Assembly (NCBI RefSeq): GCF_000143415.4 | Contig: NW_003314294.1 | Coordinates: forward strand, 1,047,070-1,111,069 | DNA: 64,000 nucleotides | Source: Selaginella moellendorffii | Taxonomy: Eukaryota; Streptophyta; Lycopodiopsida; Selaginellales; Selaginellaceae | Reading direction: 5' to 3' | Shown: in pieces, positions 33,611 through 42,049 of the stretch | Layout: every line of letters starts with the position of its first letter | Numbering within the stretch: position 1 is the stretch's first letter | The notes under the pieces: generated by a model | The model's database searches: none | What the model was told of the DNA's origin: nothing | What the model saw: the letters and a program-made list of their open reading frames with translations, nothing else | Made by a program: the position numbers and the translations under genes

Positions 33611-35080
33611 GCTCGCCAGGGCCCAAAGATGGATTCTTTGAGACTTTCCATACATGGAGGTATGGTTGCTTTCTCTTTCTCTTTTTTTGTTTTCTTTTTC
33701 TCCTGTCTGTTCCACTGTTCACTGTGAGCAGCAGTGATTGACGCTTGCTACTCGTAGATGGCCAAACGCCGCGCTAGGCACGAAGCTCCAAATCGATCCT
33801 TTGGAGTGACGCGGCGAATCAATCAATCTTTTTTTCTCTCCAGTGGCATGAGCTTTCGCGATTGACTGGACGTGTAGATGAGCAGTGCCCGACCACTGTG
33901 AGCAATGCATTGTCTATGATACTGCACGAGCAGTGGCAGGCAGCGTGGTCTGCTCAGCTGTTTAGCTCCACGACGTTTACTACGAAAGAGATTCGCGGCT
34001 GCGAGTGACGCAAAGCTGGTACTATTACTTTCCTCTCGTCTTTGTTACCGGCAACCACGTTTTTTGTGCTGGTTTCCTTCTGACGCACTTGGTTTTTTCA
34101 AATGTTTTCCCAGATGCTCGTCTCTCTCCTCGATAGTTGCGACGAGTCATTTGTTTTGTTCCCGGAAGGCGGTGCCTGCGACTAAAACAAATCGATCAGC
34201 GTCACGAACAGACCTCCAGGACCGAGGCGAGCGAAGCAACAAGTTGGCGGCCATCGCAATCAGGTCCTGGAGCACGGATGATTTGGCCCCTGACGCGGAC
34301 GATTGACGAGCTGAGGTGGTGCAGTATATATTGTGTTTGTGGAAAGATAAAGAGGTACGTGGTTTTGCTTTCCTCTCTGCTTCTTTCGCCATAGCCTGGG
34401 AAAGCAGACAAAGTGGTGTCTCTCGCTTGGCAGGGAAGAGGGTCCTTTGTTTGCTGCTGACGCTTCCATATGAGTCAAATATCAGCAGTAAATCGTCAGC
34501 ACAGTGCGAACTCCACATGGCAAAGGTGCAGCCGCAGCAATCCTTGCAGCTTTATTCCAATGACTCCCATCGAGTCCTCAGAAGAAAAAAAACCAGTCAA
34601 TTTCCTCGAGAGCAGGCTAAGCTCCAAGGTACCTTTTGTTTTATAGATCGATCGCTCTCTTCTCCCATGGTTTATAGATCGATCGCTCTCTTTACAAGTG
34701 GTGGCTTTGATTCCAGATCCAGATCGAGGGCGATTGCCATCGGAAAACAATGCCCTGGCGGAGATTTTTTCCATGGATAATCGATCAAATGATATAGAAT
34801 TTACAGGCACCGATGGAGCGATCGGGCGATATCTACAGCGAGCGATCGATGGAGCTGGAGAGCGTCTCATCGTCGCCAGTGAAAATAATGGCACCTAACA
34901 GGGGCTCATGGGTTCCTTTCGTGGCGGCCGTTCGTAGCATGTGATTCAAATGGGTGACGTTATTCCCGCGAATATGCGCTTTGACCCTTGGGTTGGAGGG
35001 AATCGAACCGGCGGTTGTGGTGTTAACCGGGGTTAGGGTCCCTTTCCAACGCTGCTACGGTGCTACAGTGCGCGGTTGCC
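33611..35080. other. Intergenic region, no supported gene
   Basis: Several ORFs of 60-150 codons occur on both strands but none shows a domain or consistent codon use. A tRNA-like B-box sequence (GGTTCGATTCC, minus strand of about 34999-35010) lies near the right end but does not fold into a proper T arm. Confidence 0.45.
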
Positions 35081-35084
35081 CCTT

Positions 35085-35092
35085 TTTATAAC
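35085..35092 (+). promoter_or_regulatory. Possible TATA box of the AdoMetDC-ODC gene
   Basis: A TTTATAAC tract lies about 390 bp upstream of the first uORF and 830 bp upstream of the main ATG. The length would suit the long intron-containing leaders of plant AdoMetDC genes. The start of transcription is not visible in the sequence, so this is tentative. Confidence 0.3.
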
Positions 35093-35399
35093 GCGGGCAC
35101 CAAAAGCATTCCAAGAAGAAGAGAGAGCGTTCTTGACGGAAGCGGCGTAGGCGACGGCGGCAGCGTCTTGGCGCAAGGTTTGATTCTTTGGTTTCTCTCA
35201 TCGGCGCCGGCGCGCGATCTTAGATCGCCGCCTCGCAATCGGCGAATTCGCCTCTTTTCTCTCTGTTGCATGCGCCGATTCATCGATTGATCGCTGGTTT
35301 CGTGGCTCCTGTGCTGCGCAGGCTTGGATTCGTGCGATATTTCGTCCTGGGGAAAGGCGAGGATCCGGTTTTCTTCACATTCGAGTAGGAAATTTTTTG

Positions 35400-35464
35400 G
35401 CGTGGTTTGGATTGGAATGGGACTCATCCCTTGCTCTTGTGTGGTGTGCTTCTTCTTCTTCCAG
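35400..35464 (+). other. 3' splice site of a probable 5'-leader intron
   Basis: A pyrimidine-rich CTTCTTCTTCTTCCAG ends at 35464, nine bases before the tiny uORF ATG. Plant AdoMetDC genes commonly have an intron upstream of the uORFs. The matching donor is probably in 35170-35330 but cannot be fixed. Confidence 0.5.
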
Positions 35465-35473
35465 GCGGATTGA

Positions 35474-35482
35474 ATGTTTTAA
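35474..35482 (+). promoter_or_regulatory. Tiny uORF of the AdoMetDC-ODC leader
   Basis: ATG TTT TAA encodes Met-Phe. Its stop shares one base with the ATG of the next uORF (TAATG). This one-nucleotide overlap of a 2-3 codon tiny uORF with the conserved small uORF is the known hallmark of plant AdoMetDC leaders. There the tiny uORF governs how many ribosomes reach or bypass the small uORF. The start context is weak (T at -3). Confidence 0.9.
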
Positions 35483-35699
35483 TGGCGTCGACGCGTGATT
35501 CTAGTAAATCTAAACGCGACTCTGTCCAATACGAGTCTCCTCTCGGCTACAAGATTGAGGACATCAGGCCTGACGGTGATATTGAAAAGTTCCGCTGCGC
35601 TGCCTACTCAAACGTAAGCTCCTTTGTTTTCTTTGCGAGAAATGCGTCGCGAGCTAATTCGTCTCTTCTTCTTTGCAGTTCGTCCGAAAACCATCCTGA
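35482..35699 (+). CDS. Conserved small uORF of plant AdoMetDC (50 codons, one intron)
   Basis: Exon 1 is 35482-35613 (44 codons). A 65-nt intron with GTAAGC donor and CTTTGCAG acceptor follows, and exon 2 is 35679-35699. The peptide has a basic/Ser N-terminus, then the conserved core ESPLGYKIEDIRPDGDIEKF, then RCAAYSN across the splice to FVRKPS and stop. This closely matches the AdoMetDC uORF peptide of flowering plants (PLGYSIEDVRPNGGIKKFRSAAYSNCVRKPS-type), in which the nascent peptide stalls ribosomes when spermidine/spermine are high and shuts down the main ORF. Here it precedes a fused ORF, so it should control both enzymes. Confidence 0.95.
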
Positions 35700-35798
35700 T
35701 ACCCCCCAGAAAGAAGAGCCAGTAGAGTAGGCTAGGGCCTTCCCCTCGTCAAATCCTTTGCTTGGAGTCTCCTTTACCTCTTGGAGCTGGTCTGCGGC

Positions 35799-35855
35799 AT
35801 GCTGCACGGTGGCAGATCAGCTCCCTGCTCTCGGGAGCAGCATTCTTCCCGCTAG
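35799..35855 (+). promoter_or_regulatory. Third uORF (18 codons) before the main ATG
   Basis: An ATG with G at -3 opens an 18-codon frame ending TAG at 35853-35855, 66 bases before the main start. It is not part of the standard two-uORF plant arrangement as I know it. Whether it is translated depends on reinitiation after the small uORF. Confidence 0.45.
35823..35842 (+). promoter_or_regulatory. Leader stem-loop
   Basis: CTGCTC and GAGCAG pair perfectly around a TCGG loop, with an alternative GCTCCC/GGGAGC pairing. It lies within the third uORF and upstream of the main start codon, so it could slow scanning. Confidence 0.4.
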
Positions 35856-35921
35856 CTAGCTAGCTCTTTAGCCGGTCTCTCCTCTCTTTTTTCTCCCCTC
35901 CGTCTCCTCTCACAAGCCAAG

Positions 35922-38393
35922 ATGGGTGTCTCTTTCATTCCCGCTGATGAAGTCATGGAGCCTGTTGTTGCCAGTCCTGGGTTTGAGGGGTTTGAGAAGA
36001 GGCTTGAGGTGGAATTCTGGGATCCTCTTGGTTTTGCCAATCCGAGTGGTCTGCGAGCAATCCCCCGCAATGAGATTGACACCATGCTGTCAGCGGCCGA
36101 GTGCACTATTGTCTCTGCTTTGAGCAACAGTCAGTTTGATTCCTACGTGCTGTCTGAGTCAAGCCTCTTCGTCTATCCTTCCAAAATCGTCATCAAAACC
36201 TGTGGAACCACGCAGCTCTTGAAGGCCATCCCCCTGCTTCTCAAGTCGGCCTCGTTTATCTCCCTGGAAGCCTGCCGCTGCAAGTATAGCCGAGGAACTT
36301 TTATCTTTCCCAGTGCCCAGCCTTCGCCTTATGGAAACTTTAACGAGGAGGTGGTGATCCTGGAGAAGTACTTTGGTCACCTTGGAAACGGAGGCAAGGC
36401 TTGCGTCATGAGTGACGCCTCTAAGATGCACAACTGGCACGTTTATGTTGCTGCGTCGGAAGTGGCCCCCTTGAGCTCTGAGACATACACAATGGAGATG
36501 TGCATGACGCAGCTTGATCGCTCTTCGGCAGCTCTCTTCTACAAGTCGCCGTTCTACCGGTCAGCTGCTGACATGACTCTCCTGTCCGGCATCCGGAACC
36601 TCCTGCCTCACTCGGAGATATGCGACTTTGCCTTTGATCCCTGCGGCTACTCAATGAACAGCGTCGAAGGCAACGCCCACTCGACCATACACATAACTCC
36701 GGAGGATGGTTTCAGCTACGCAAGTTTCGAGACCATGGGTTACAGCCCGAGCATGCTCGACTTGGGAAGCTTGGTGGACAGAGTGCTCGGCTGTTTCAAA
36801 CCGGCAGTTTTCAGCATCTCGCTCTCGACGGCTGGACTCTGCCACTCACAGGACGCTGGGTCCTGGGGGGTGCCGGTTTGTCCACGAGGCTACGTGTGCA
36901 GTGGGACTACTCGCCATGAAATGCCCGGGGGGAGCTTCGTGGTGTACCACACTTATACGAGGATCTTAGGTGGCGACTCGACAGTGATGCCGCTTGCTCT
37001 GTTCCCGGCACTGGAGAAGGTGGCGAGCAATGGTTACAAGAGCAAGAACAGCGAAGCATCTTTGAAGCCGTTTCTGTACGGTGTGCAGCCCTTACGTGAA
37101 AGTGGTGGGGCGGAGGTCATCGGTCCTACTGCCAGGGACATGGATTCATTCATCAGGAAGAAGATCCAGTCCACGGGCCGAGAGGATGCGTTCTATGTTC
37201 TTGACTTGGCAACTGTTACTAGGCTGTGGAAGATTTGGAAGTCGGCCATGCCGAGAGTTCACCCCTTCTACGCGGTCAAGTGCAACCCCGACCCGCAGCT
37301 CCTGTCCATGCTGGCGGCACTGGGAGCCGGTTTCGACGTTGCGAGCAAGGCAGAGCTGGAAGCTGTGACACAACTCGGGGTGGCGCCACGAAACATTATA
37401 TTTGCGAATCCCTGCAAGCTTCCTTCGCATATCACTGAAGCTGCTAAGGCGGGGGTGGTGTACACGACGTTTGATTCCGAGGGAGAGCTCTACAAGCTTA
37501 AGAAGTACCATCCACAGGCGGAGGTTCTCCTGAGGTTCCGTGCCGACGACACCGGTGCTCGCTGCCCGCTGGGCGTCAAGTATGGTGCCGAGTGGGACGA
37601 GTGCTATCATCTGCTGGAGGTGGCCAAGACGCTGGGCATCAAAGTCGCAGGTGTGGCCTTCCACGTCGGGAGCGGTGCCTCGGACGTGAATGCCTTTGCG
37701 GAGGGCATCAAAGCCGCGAGGAAGCTGTTCGACATGGCCGAGAGCTTGGGTCTCCCGAGGATGACAATGCTGGACATCGGTGGCGGGTTCGTGTCGGATG
37801 GAGGAGCCGGGGTCAAGTTCGCGGCCGCGGCGTACGAGATTGGCAACGCGCTGGAGGAGCACTTCCCGCGGGAGACGATGGCGGACGTGAGGATCATCGG
37901 CGAGCCGGGCAGGTTCTTCGCGGAGGAGGCCTTCAGCCTGGCGGTGCTCGTGTTTGGCTGCCGGGTCCGGAGGCGCGAGGAAGGCAACAAGACGGTGGTT
38001 GAGTACTGGATCAACGATGGCATCTACGGCTCCATGAATTGCTTGCTGTACGACCACGCAACGCTCTCGGTACGGGCGCTTCCAGTGGCGAGCAGTGGCG
38101 GTGGCAGCAGTGGTAGCAGCAGCGGCAGTGATTGCGAAAGCTCGTCCGAGGATGAGGAGGACGATGCGCCGCTGCTGGACGTGGAGCTCCATCCCTCCAT
38201 CATCTTTGGGCCGACATGCGATGGACTGGACACGGTGCTGAGCGATGTGTGGCTTCCGCGGCTCCAGTGTGGGGACTGGCTCGTGTTCCCTCGCATGGGG
38301 GCTTACACCAAGAGCGCTGGATCCAGCTTCAATGGCTTCGCGGTTCCAGACGCTACGTTCTACGTTCACTGTGGAGCAGCGCCAGAGATGTGA
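35922..38393 (+). CDS. Bifunctional S-adenosylmethionine decarboxylase / ornithine decarboxylase fusion
   Basis: One intronless 823-codon frame. Residues 1-365 are eukaryotic AdoMetDC: the processing site LSESSLFV (cleavage predicted between Glu79 and Ser80, which becomes the pyruvoyl group), KTCGTT with Cys94, and STIHITPEDGFSYASFE (residues 254-270) with the processing His. Residues about 366-405 form a linker. Residues about 405-823 are ODC: the PLP lysine in FYAVKCNPDP (Lys453), AFHVGSG (His581), DIGGGF (618-623), EPGRFF (661-666), NDGIYGS (Asp699), and the substrate/catalytic FGPTCDGLD (Cys766, Asp767). All key residues are present, and CDGLD favours ornithine over arginine or lysine. 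Residues about 721-752 are a Ser/Gly then acidic insert. The products are decarboxylated AdoMet and putrescine for spermidine synthesis, probably cytosolic. The main ATG context is strong (A-3, G+4). Plants usually encode these enzymes separately. Confidence 0.95.
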   Translation: MGVSFIPADEVMEPVVASPGFEGFEKRLEVEFWDPLGFANPSGLRAIPRNEIDTMLSAAECTIVSALSNSQFDSYVLSESSLFVYPSKIVIKTCGTTQLLKAIPLLLKSASFISLEACRCKYSRGTFIFPSAQPSPYGNFNEEVVILEKYFGHLGNGGKACVMSDASKMHNWHVYVAASEVAPLSSETYTMEMCMTQLDRSSAALFYKSPFYRSAADMTLLSGIRNLLPHSEICDFAFDPCGYSMNSVEGNAHSTIHITPEDGFSYASFETMGYSPSMLDLGSLVDRVLGCFKPAVFSISLSTAGLCHSQDAGSWGVPVCPRGYVCSGTTRHEMPGGSFVVYHTYTRILGGDSTVMPLALFPALEKVASNGYKSKNSEASLKPFLYGVQPLRESGGAEVIGPTARDMDSFIRKKIQSTGREDAFYVLDLATVTRLWKIWKSAMPRVHPFYAVKCNPDPQLLSMLAALGAGFDVASKAELEAVTQLGVAPRNIIFANPCKLPSHITEAAKAGVVYTTFDSEGELYKLKKYHPQAEVLLRFRADDTGARCPLGVKYGAEWDECYHLLEVAKTLGIKVAGVAFHVGSGASDVNAFAEGIKAARKLFDMAESLGLPRMTMLDIGGGFVSDGGAGVKFAAAAYEIGNALEEHFPRETMADVRIIGEPGRFFAEEAFSLAVLVFGCRVRRREEGNKTVVEYWINDGIYGSMNCLLYDHATLSVRALPVASSGGGSSGSSSGSDCESSSEDEEDDAPLLDVELHPSIIFGPTCDGLDTVLSDVWLPRLQCGDWLVFPRMGAYTKSAGSSFNGFAVPDATFYVHCGAAPEM

Positions 38394-38505
38394 TCGTTCG
38401 TCCGAGTTTTTCTTGTGTGTTTCTTTTTTCCGGGGAGCGTTTGATCGGTTTTGAGGCGCTCCTCGCGTTTTCGTTTCTTTTCCTTGTTTGCTTCTTTCTT
38501 TGAAA

Positions 38506-38511
38506 AATAAA
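38506..38511 (+). terminator. Polyadenylation signal of the AdoMetDC-ODC gene
   Basis: A canonical AATAAA lies 113 bases after the stop codon, in a T-rich 3' UTR with TTGTAGTTT-like sequence just downstream. Confidence 0.6.
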
Positions 38512-38641
38512 ATTTGTAGTTTAGGATATCCGTTTGCTGCCACGTCAGAAGATTGACAGCCACGTCAGAAGTGAAGATGATGACCAGGAACGTCGTTGAC
38601 TATGACAAGGACCAGATGAGTCAGCCCTAATATTTGAAAGG

Positions 38642-40321
38642 TCAAACGACTCCAGCCGCGACTGAGACATACGACGGAGGATCTTGGGGCTTGAGCGCCA
38701 GTAGCTCTTTTGCTGCTTGTTCCGCAAGGTCTCGGTTGCTGTAACGTTTGCATGCCGCGAGCAGCGAAGCCCACTCCACGTCGTTTGGAAGGAATGGCAT
38801 GGTTTGGATGAGATCCATGGCGTCGTCGAGCTTTCCGGCCCGTCCCAGCAGATCGACCATGCAGCAAAAGTGCTCCCTCAGCGGCTCCACCTCGTGGTCC
38901 GATTGCATCGCCACGATATGGTGGCGGGCGTCGTCCACGCTTCCCTTGTGGGTGCACGCCACGAGAATGGCCGCGAAGGAGACCGCGTTGGGTCTCACCC
39001 CGGTCTGCATCATCTCCCGGAAGAGATGGCCGGCCACGTCGCTGAATTCGCCGCTGTGGGCGAGCGCTCCCACCATCGCGTTCCACGACACGAGATTCCT
39101 CTCGGGCATTTGCTCGAACGTGAGCTTGGCGTCGCTCGTGGCTCCGTTTCGAGCGTAGCCAGCGAGGAGGGTGTTCCAGGAGACTGTGCTCCACTCGGGC
39201 ATCCGATCGAACGCGAGCTTGGAATCCAAGACCCGTCCCGCCAGAGCATAGGCTCCCAGCAGCGTCGTCCATGTCACGACACTCTTGGGCTCGGAAACTC
39301 TATCAAACAGTGCCTTTGCTTGCGAGAGTTTTCCACTCACGGCACACGCCTGAATCATCGCGTTCCACGAGCAGATGTTCTTGTCGGGGATGGAGTCGAA
39401 GGTGGCTTTGGCTCGATCGTAGTCTCCTGCATTTGCATACACCGCCAGCAGCGTCGTCCACGACACAACGCTCTTTTCCGGGATGGATTCGAACAAGATT
39501 CTCACTTCGTCGTGGGCTTCCGCGTCCGTGCATGCCTGCAGCATCGAATTCCAAGACACCACGCTTCTGCAGGGCATTCTCTCAAACACTGCTTTCGAGA
39601 GATCCAAATCTCCGGTTGCGGCACTCGCTGCGAGCATTGCGTTCCAGCACACAGAATCCCTTGAAGGCATTTCAACCAGACAATTCCAAGCATCGCCCAT
39701 CTTGCCGTTTTGTGCATAGCCAGTCAACATAGCCGTCCATGAAACAACATTCTTCTCAGGCATACTGTCAAAAATGGCTTTTGCCGCTTGCAAATGCCCT
39801 TTTCCGGCAAATGCAGTAACAATGATCGTCGACGACACTGCACACCACCTTGGCATTCTATAGTACACTAAATTTGCATGAAAGAGTTCATCATTCTGTG
39901 TGAAACCTCGTATTAGTGCGTTCCACGACACGTTGTCTCGCTTTTTTAGGCCCCTAAAGAGCTGCTCTGCCTTGTAAATTTGCCCACCTTGGGCATATGC
40001 TGTTATCATCGCGTTTGAGGCCACCACGCTGCGATCCGGCATTGTGTCGTAAACCTCCTTGGCCTTGTCCATGTCGCCGTTGCTTGTGTAGGCACCGAGC
40101 ATGATACTCCACGAGAAATCGTTCTTCGGATCGATGGCATCGAACACCTGCCTTGCCTCGCTTGGGCTCCCACACTTGCCATACATTTGCACCAGGAGAT
40201 TTGCCAGGAAGCGATTGAGGCATTGGCGGCTCTGGATTCGATCGTGAACACGCCGCAGCTCGTCCAGGTTCTTGATGTTCTTGAGAATCCCTGCAAAGAA
40301 TGCCTGCCCTGAGGTTCCCAT
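38642..40321 (-). CDS. PLS/P-type pentatricopeptide repeat protein with E-like C-terminus
   Basis: An intronless ORF of 559 codons, typical of plant PPR genes. From about residue 35 it is nearly all PPR repeats of about 31-35 residues, for example ANLLVQMYGKCGSPSEARQV, SWSIMLGAYTSNGDMDKAKE, SWTAMLTGYAQNGKMGDAWN, SWNAMIQACAVSGKLSQAKA and SWNTLLAGYARNGATSDAKL: about 14 repeats. The last about 110 residues (FAAILVACTHKGSVDDA, HFCCMVDLLGRAGKLDDAMD, VEWASLLAACKRYSN) resemble the E region. There is no DYW domain, so any editing role would need a partner deaminase. Such proteins bind specific organellar transcripts; the target cannot be told here. The N-terminus lacks an obvious long transit peptide. 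The gene is convergent with AdoMetDC-ODC, with about 250 bp between stops. Confidence 0.88.
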   Translation of the reverse strand: MGTSGQAFFAGILKNIKNLDELRRVHDRIQSRQCLNRFLANLLVQMYGKCGSPSEARQVFDAIDPKNDFSWSIMLGAYTSNGDMDKAKEVYDTMPDRSVVASNAMITAYAQGGQIYKAEQLFRGLKKRDNVSWNALIRGFTQNDELFHANLVYYRMPRWCAVSSTIIVTAFAGKGHLQAAKAIFDSMPEKNVVSWTAMLTGYAQNGKMGDAWNCLVEMPSRDSVCWNAMLAASAATGDLDLSKAVFERMPCRSVVSWNSMLQACTDAEAHDEVRILFESIPEKSVVSWTTLLAVYANAGDYDRAKATFDSIPDKNICSWNAMIQACAVSGKLSQAKALFDRVSEPKSVVTWTTLLGAYALAGRVLDSKLAFDRMPEWSTVSWNTLLAGYARNGATSDAKLTFEQMPERNLVSWNAMVGALAHSGEFSDVAGHLFREMMQTGVRPNAVSFAAILVACTHKGSVDDARHHIVAMQSDHEVEPLREHFCCMVDLLGRAGKLDDAMDLIQTMPFLPNDVEWASLLAACKRYSNRDLAEQAAKELLALKPQDPPSYVSVAAGVV

Positions 40322-40520
40322 CCATAGTCCAAACTAATACAATGCTCAGCAATAACCCAATAATTTTTATTGTTTTTTGCGAACCACTTTGCAAGAAATG
40401 GGCATGCATGATACTGGCTGTCTTGATTTATAAGTTAAACCACAAAATATTTTGAAGATACTTTCGTCATGAAGGGTGGCCTTGTGTTCTTTTGCTTCTC
40501 TTGTGGACTAGTTTCCAGGT
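40322..40520. promoter_or_regulatory. Upstream region of the PPR gene
   Basis: The 5' flank of the minus-strand PPR gene. AT-rich, with no clear TATA that I would defend. The boundary with the retroelement relic to the right is near 40500. Confidence 0.3.
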
Positions 40521-41900
40521 TCTTTGAGTAAGAGCTCTTGTCTTTGGATGGTTCCAGCGGCAATATTAGCGATTCACCAGTGCTGAATTCCACTCTTGCC
40601 TATGAATCTCCCAGAGAGAAGATGGATTCGTATGGGGACGAGGAAGATGCTCACAAGAGGGATCATGGTGATGGTTCCAGGAGGAAGAGGATCAACATCA
40701 TTAATATGAATATCAATATTTGCCTGGGTGAATCTGAAAAGAAGAACAAGGACGACAGCGACCGTGTGGAATCATTCCCTTTCAAAGGAACGCATTTTAT
40801 AAAATTTGTAAAGATTTGCGGCAATAAGAAAACAATGCAAAATGCTCTGTTGCTAATACTTGAATTTTTTAATGCAAAAGAAAAGCATCCGGACCAGAGT
40901 TTTGTGGAATTCGAATTGAGAAGAGTTCCTCAGACACCCTGATGGGCTGGAGATGGGACTCAACTGGTTCGAAAGGAAGTTTGGTGACCGATTCTTAGGT
41001 TTAGACAGCCGGAGGCTGACTTAAAAGGAGAGTGAGATAGTGAGATCTTTTGCTGGTGTATTAAGTCGGTTGACGGTACAGCTTGGGCCCTCTTTGGTCA
41101 TAGACTGGCAGCTCAAAGAATATTTCTTGCGTTGCAGCAGTGAATGTCCAACCAGTTGCCCAATTCCTAGAAGCAGTTACCTAGGCAGTGGTGAGTAAGA
41201 TTTTTAGGGACATTCCAATGTTTCTGGTGTGAAGGGGATGACCACTGGGCACGTGATTGTCCATTGCTACCTAGGGGCACTGCAGTAAACCACTAAGGAT
41301 GCTTCTGAGGAAGAAAGTGGGGAGAATCAGAGGATGCAAAATGTTGACTCAGAAGAAGAGGATGCTCATCTGTATGTCGTGTATAACAGGAAGCAGCAGT
41401 GGAAATAGGATGATTGGGCTAAAGAAAAAAGCTAAGACGCCCAGAGTTGAAGGGAGTCGACCTACAACTAGAGAACCATATACAGTTCCAGCTACAGAAT
41501 ATCCTTACCACGGGATAGACATGGAAACGAGGTCAAATAGAGAAAAATGGAGTCTTCGCTGTGCAACCCCACGCGACAATAGAAACATTGATCAGTGGCA
41601 AGAGGGTAGAGGCATTACTGGATTCAGATGCAAATCAATCAGTGCAGAGGTGGTAAAGTGGAACACTTGGTTAAGCTAGATCCAGCAGTGGTGGTAGGAG
41701 TAGGTGGAGAGCAAATGCAGATGCTCATGTTCATCTGGGATATACTTATGCAGATAGGGCTGGTGGAGATCTTTGTTAGTGTTGTCATCAACCACCAGAA
41801 TTGTTATTTCTTGTTGTTTGGCCTAGAGGTTCACATGCTCTTGAACAGGTATGTAAGGCCACTTAGTTCCTATGGAGAAAAGCTGACAATATTTGGGGTT
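40521..41900 (+). mobile_element. Degenerate retrotransposon gag-protease relic
   Basis: An open stretch at 40620-40942 (MDSYGDEEDAHKRDHGDGSR... to VEFELRRVPQTP) is followed in a shifted frame by GLEMGLNWFERKFGDRFLGL. A zinc knuckle CFWCEGDDHWARDC (CX2CX4HX4C) lies near 41218-41260. A protease-like site EALLDSDANQSV near 41610-41645 follows, with Asp in place of Gly/Thr after DS. Stops are frequent after 41300. The order gag-knuckle-protease indicates an LTR element, probably Ty3/gypsy. RT is absent. Confidence 0.65.
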
Positions 41901-42049
41901 GTTTTGATGGAAAGAATGAACAAGAAAATTCTTTTGTGGGGAATGTTATACATGGACTTATATATGCATTCCTCCCCTGGATTCCTACTGCTAATCCTAG
42001 TTGTGTGCTCCTGCCATCCTGTTACCTTGATTCCAACTGCTCCAACACT

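Noticed and set aside
34975-35050. tRNA gene on the minus strand upstream of AdoMetDC-ODC
   Set aside because: GGTTCGATTCC resembles a T-loop/B box, but the flanking bases do not pair into a T stem and no acceptor stem matches the expected GGGTTGG. At best a degenerate tRNA-derived piece.
35922-38393. Two adjacent genes mis-joined by the assembly instead of a fusion
   Set aside because: The frame runs without a stop through the linker (residues 366-405), with no promoter-like or splice-like sequence between the domains, and both halves share the same GC-rich codon style. Still worth confirming with cDNA.
37146-38543. 465-codon minus-strand ORF opposite the AdoMetDC-ODC gene
   Set aside because: Shadow of the GC-rich coding strand. 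It has no domain, and the plus strand has clear conserved motifs.
38717-39664. 315-codon plus-strand ORF opposite the PPR gene
   Set aside because: Mirror of the PPR repeats in the opposite strand; His/Arg-rich with no domain.
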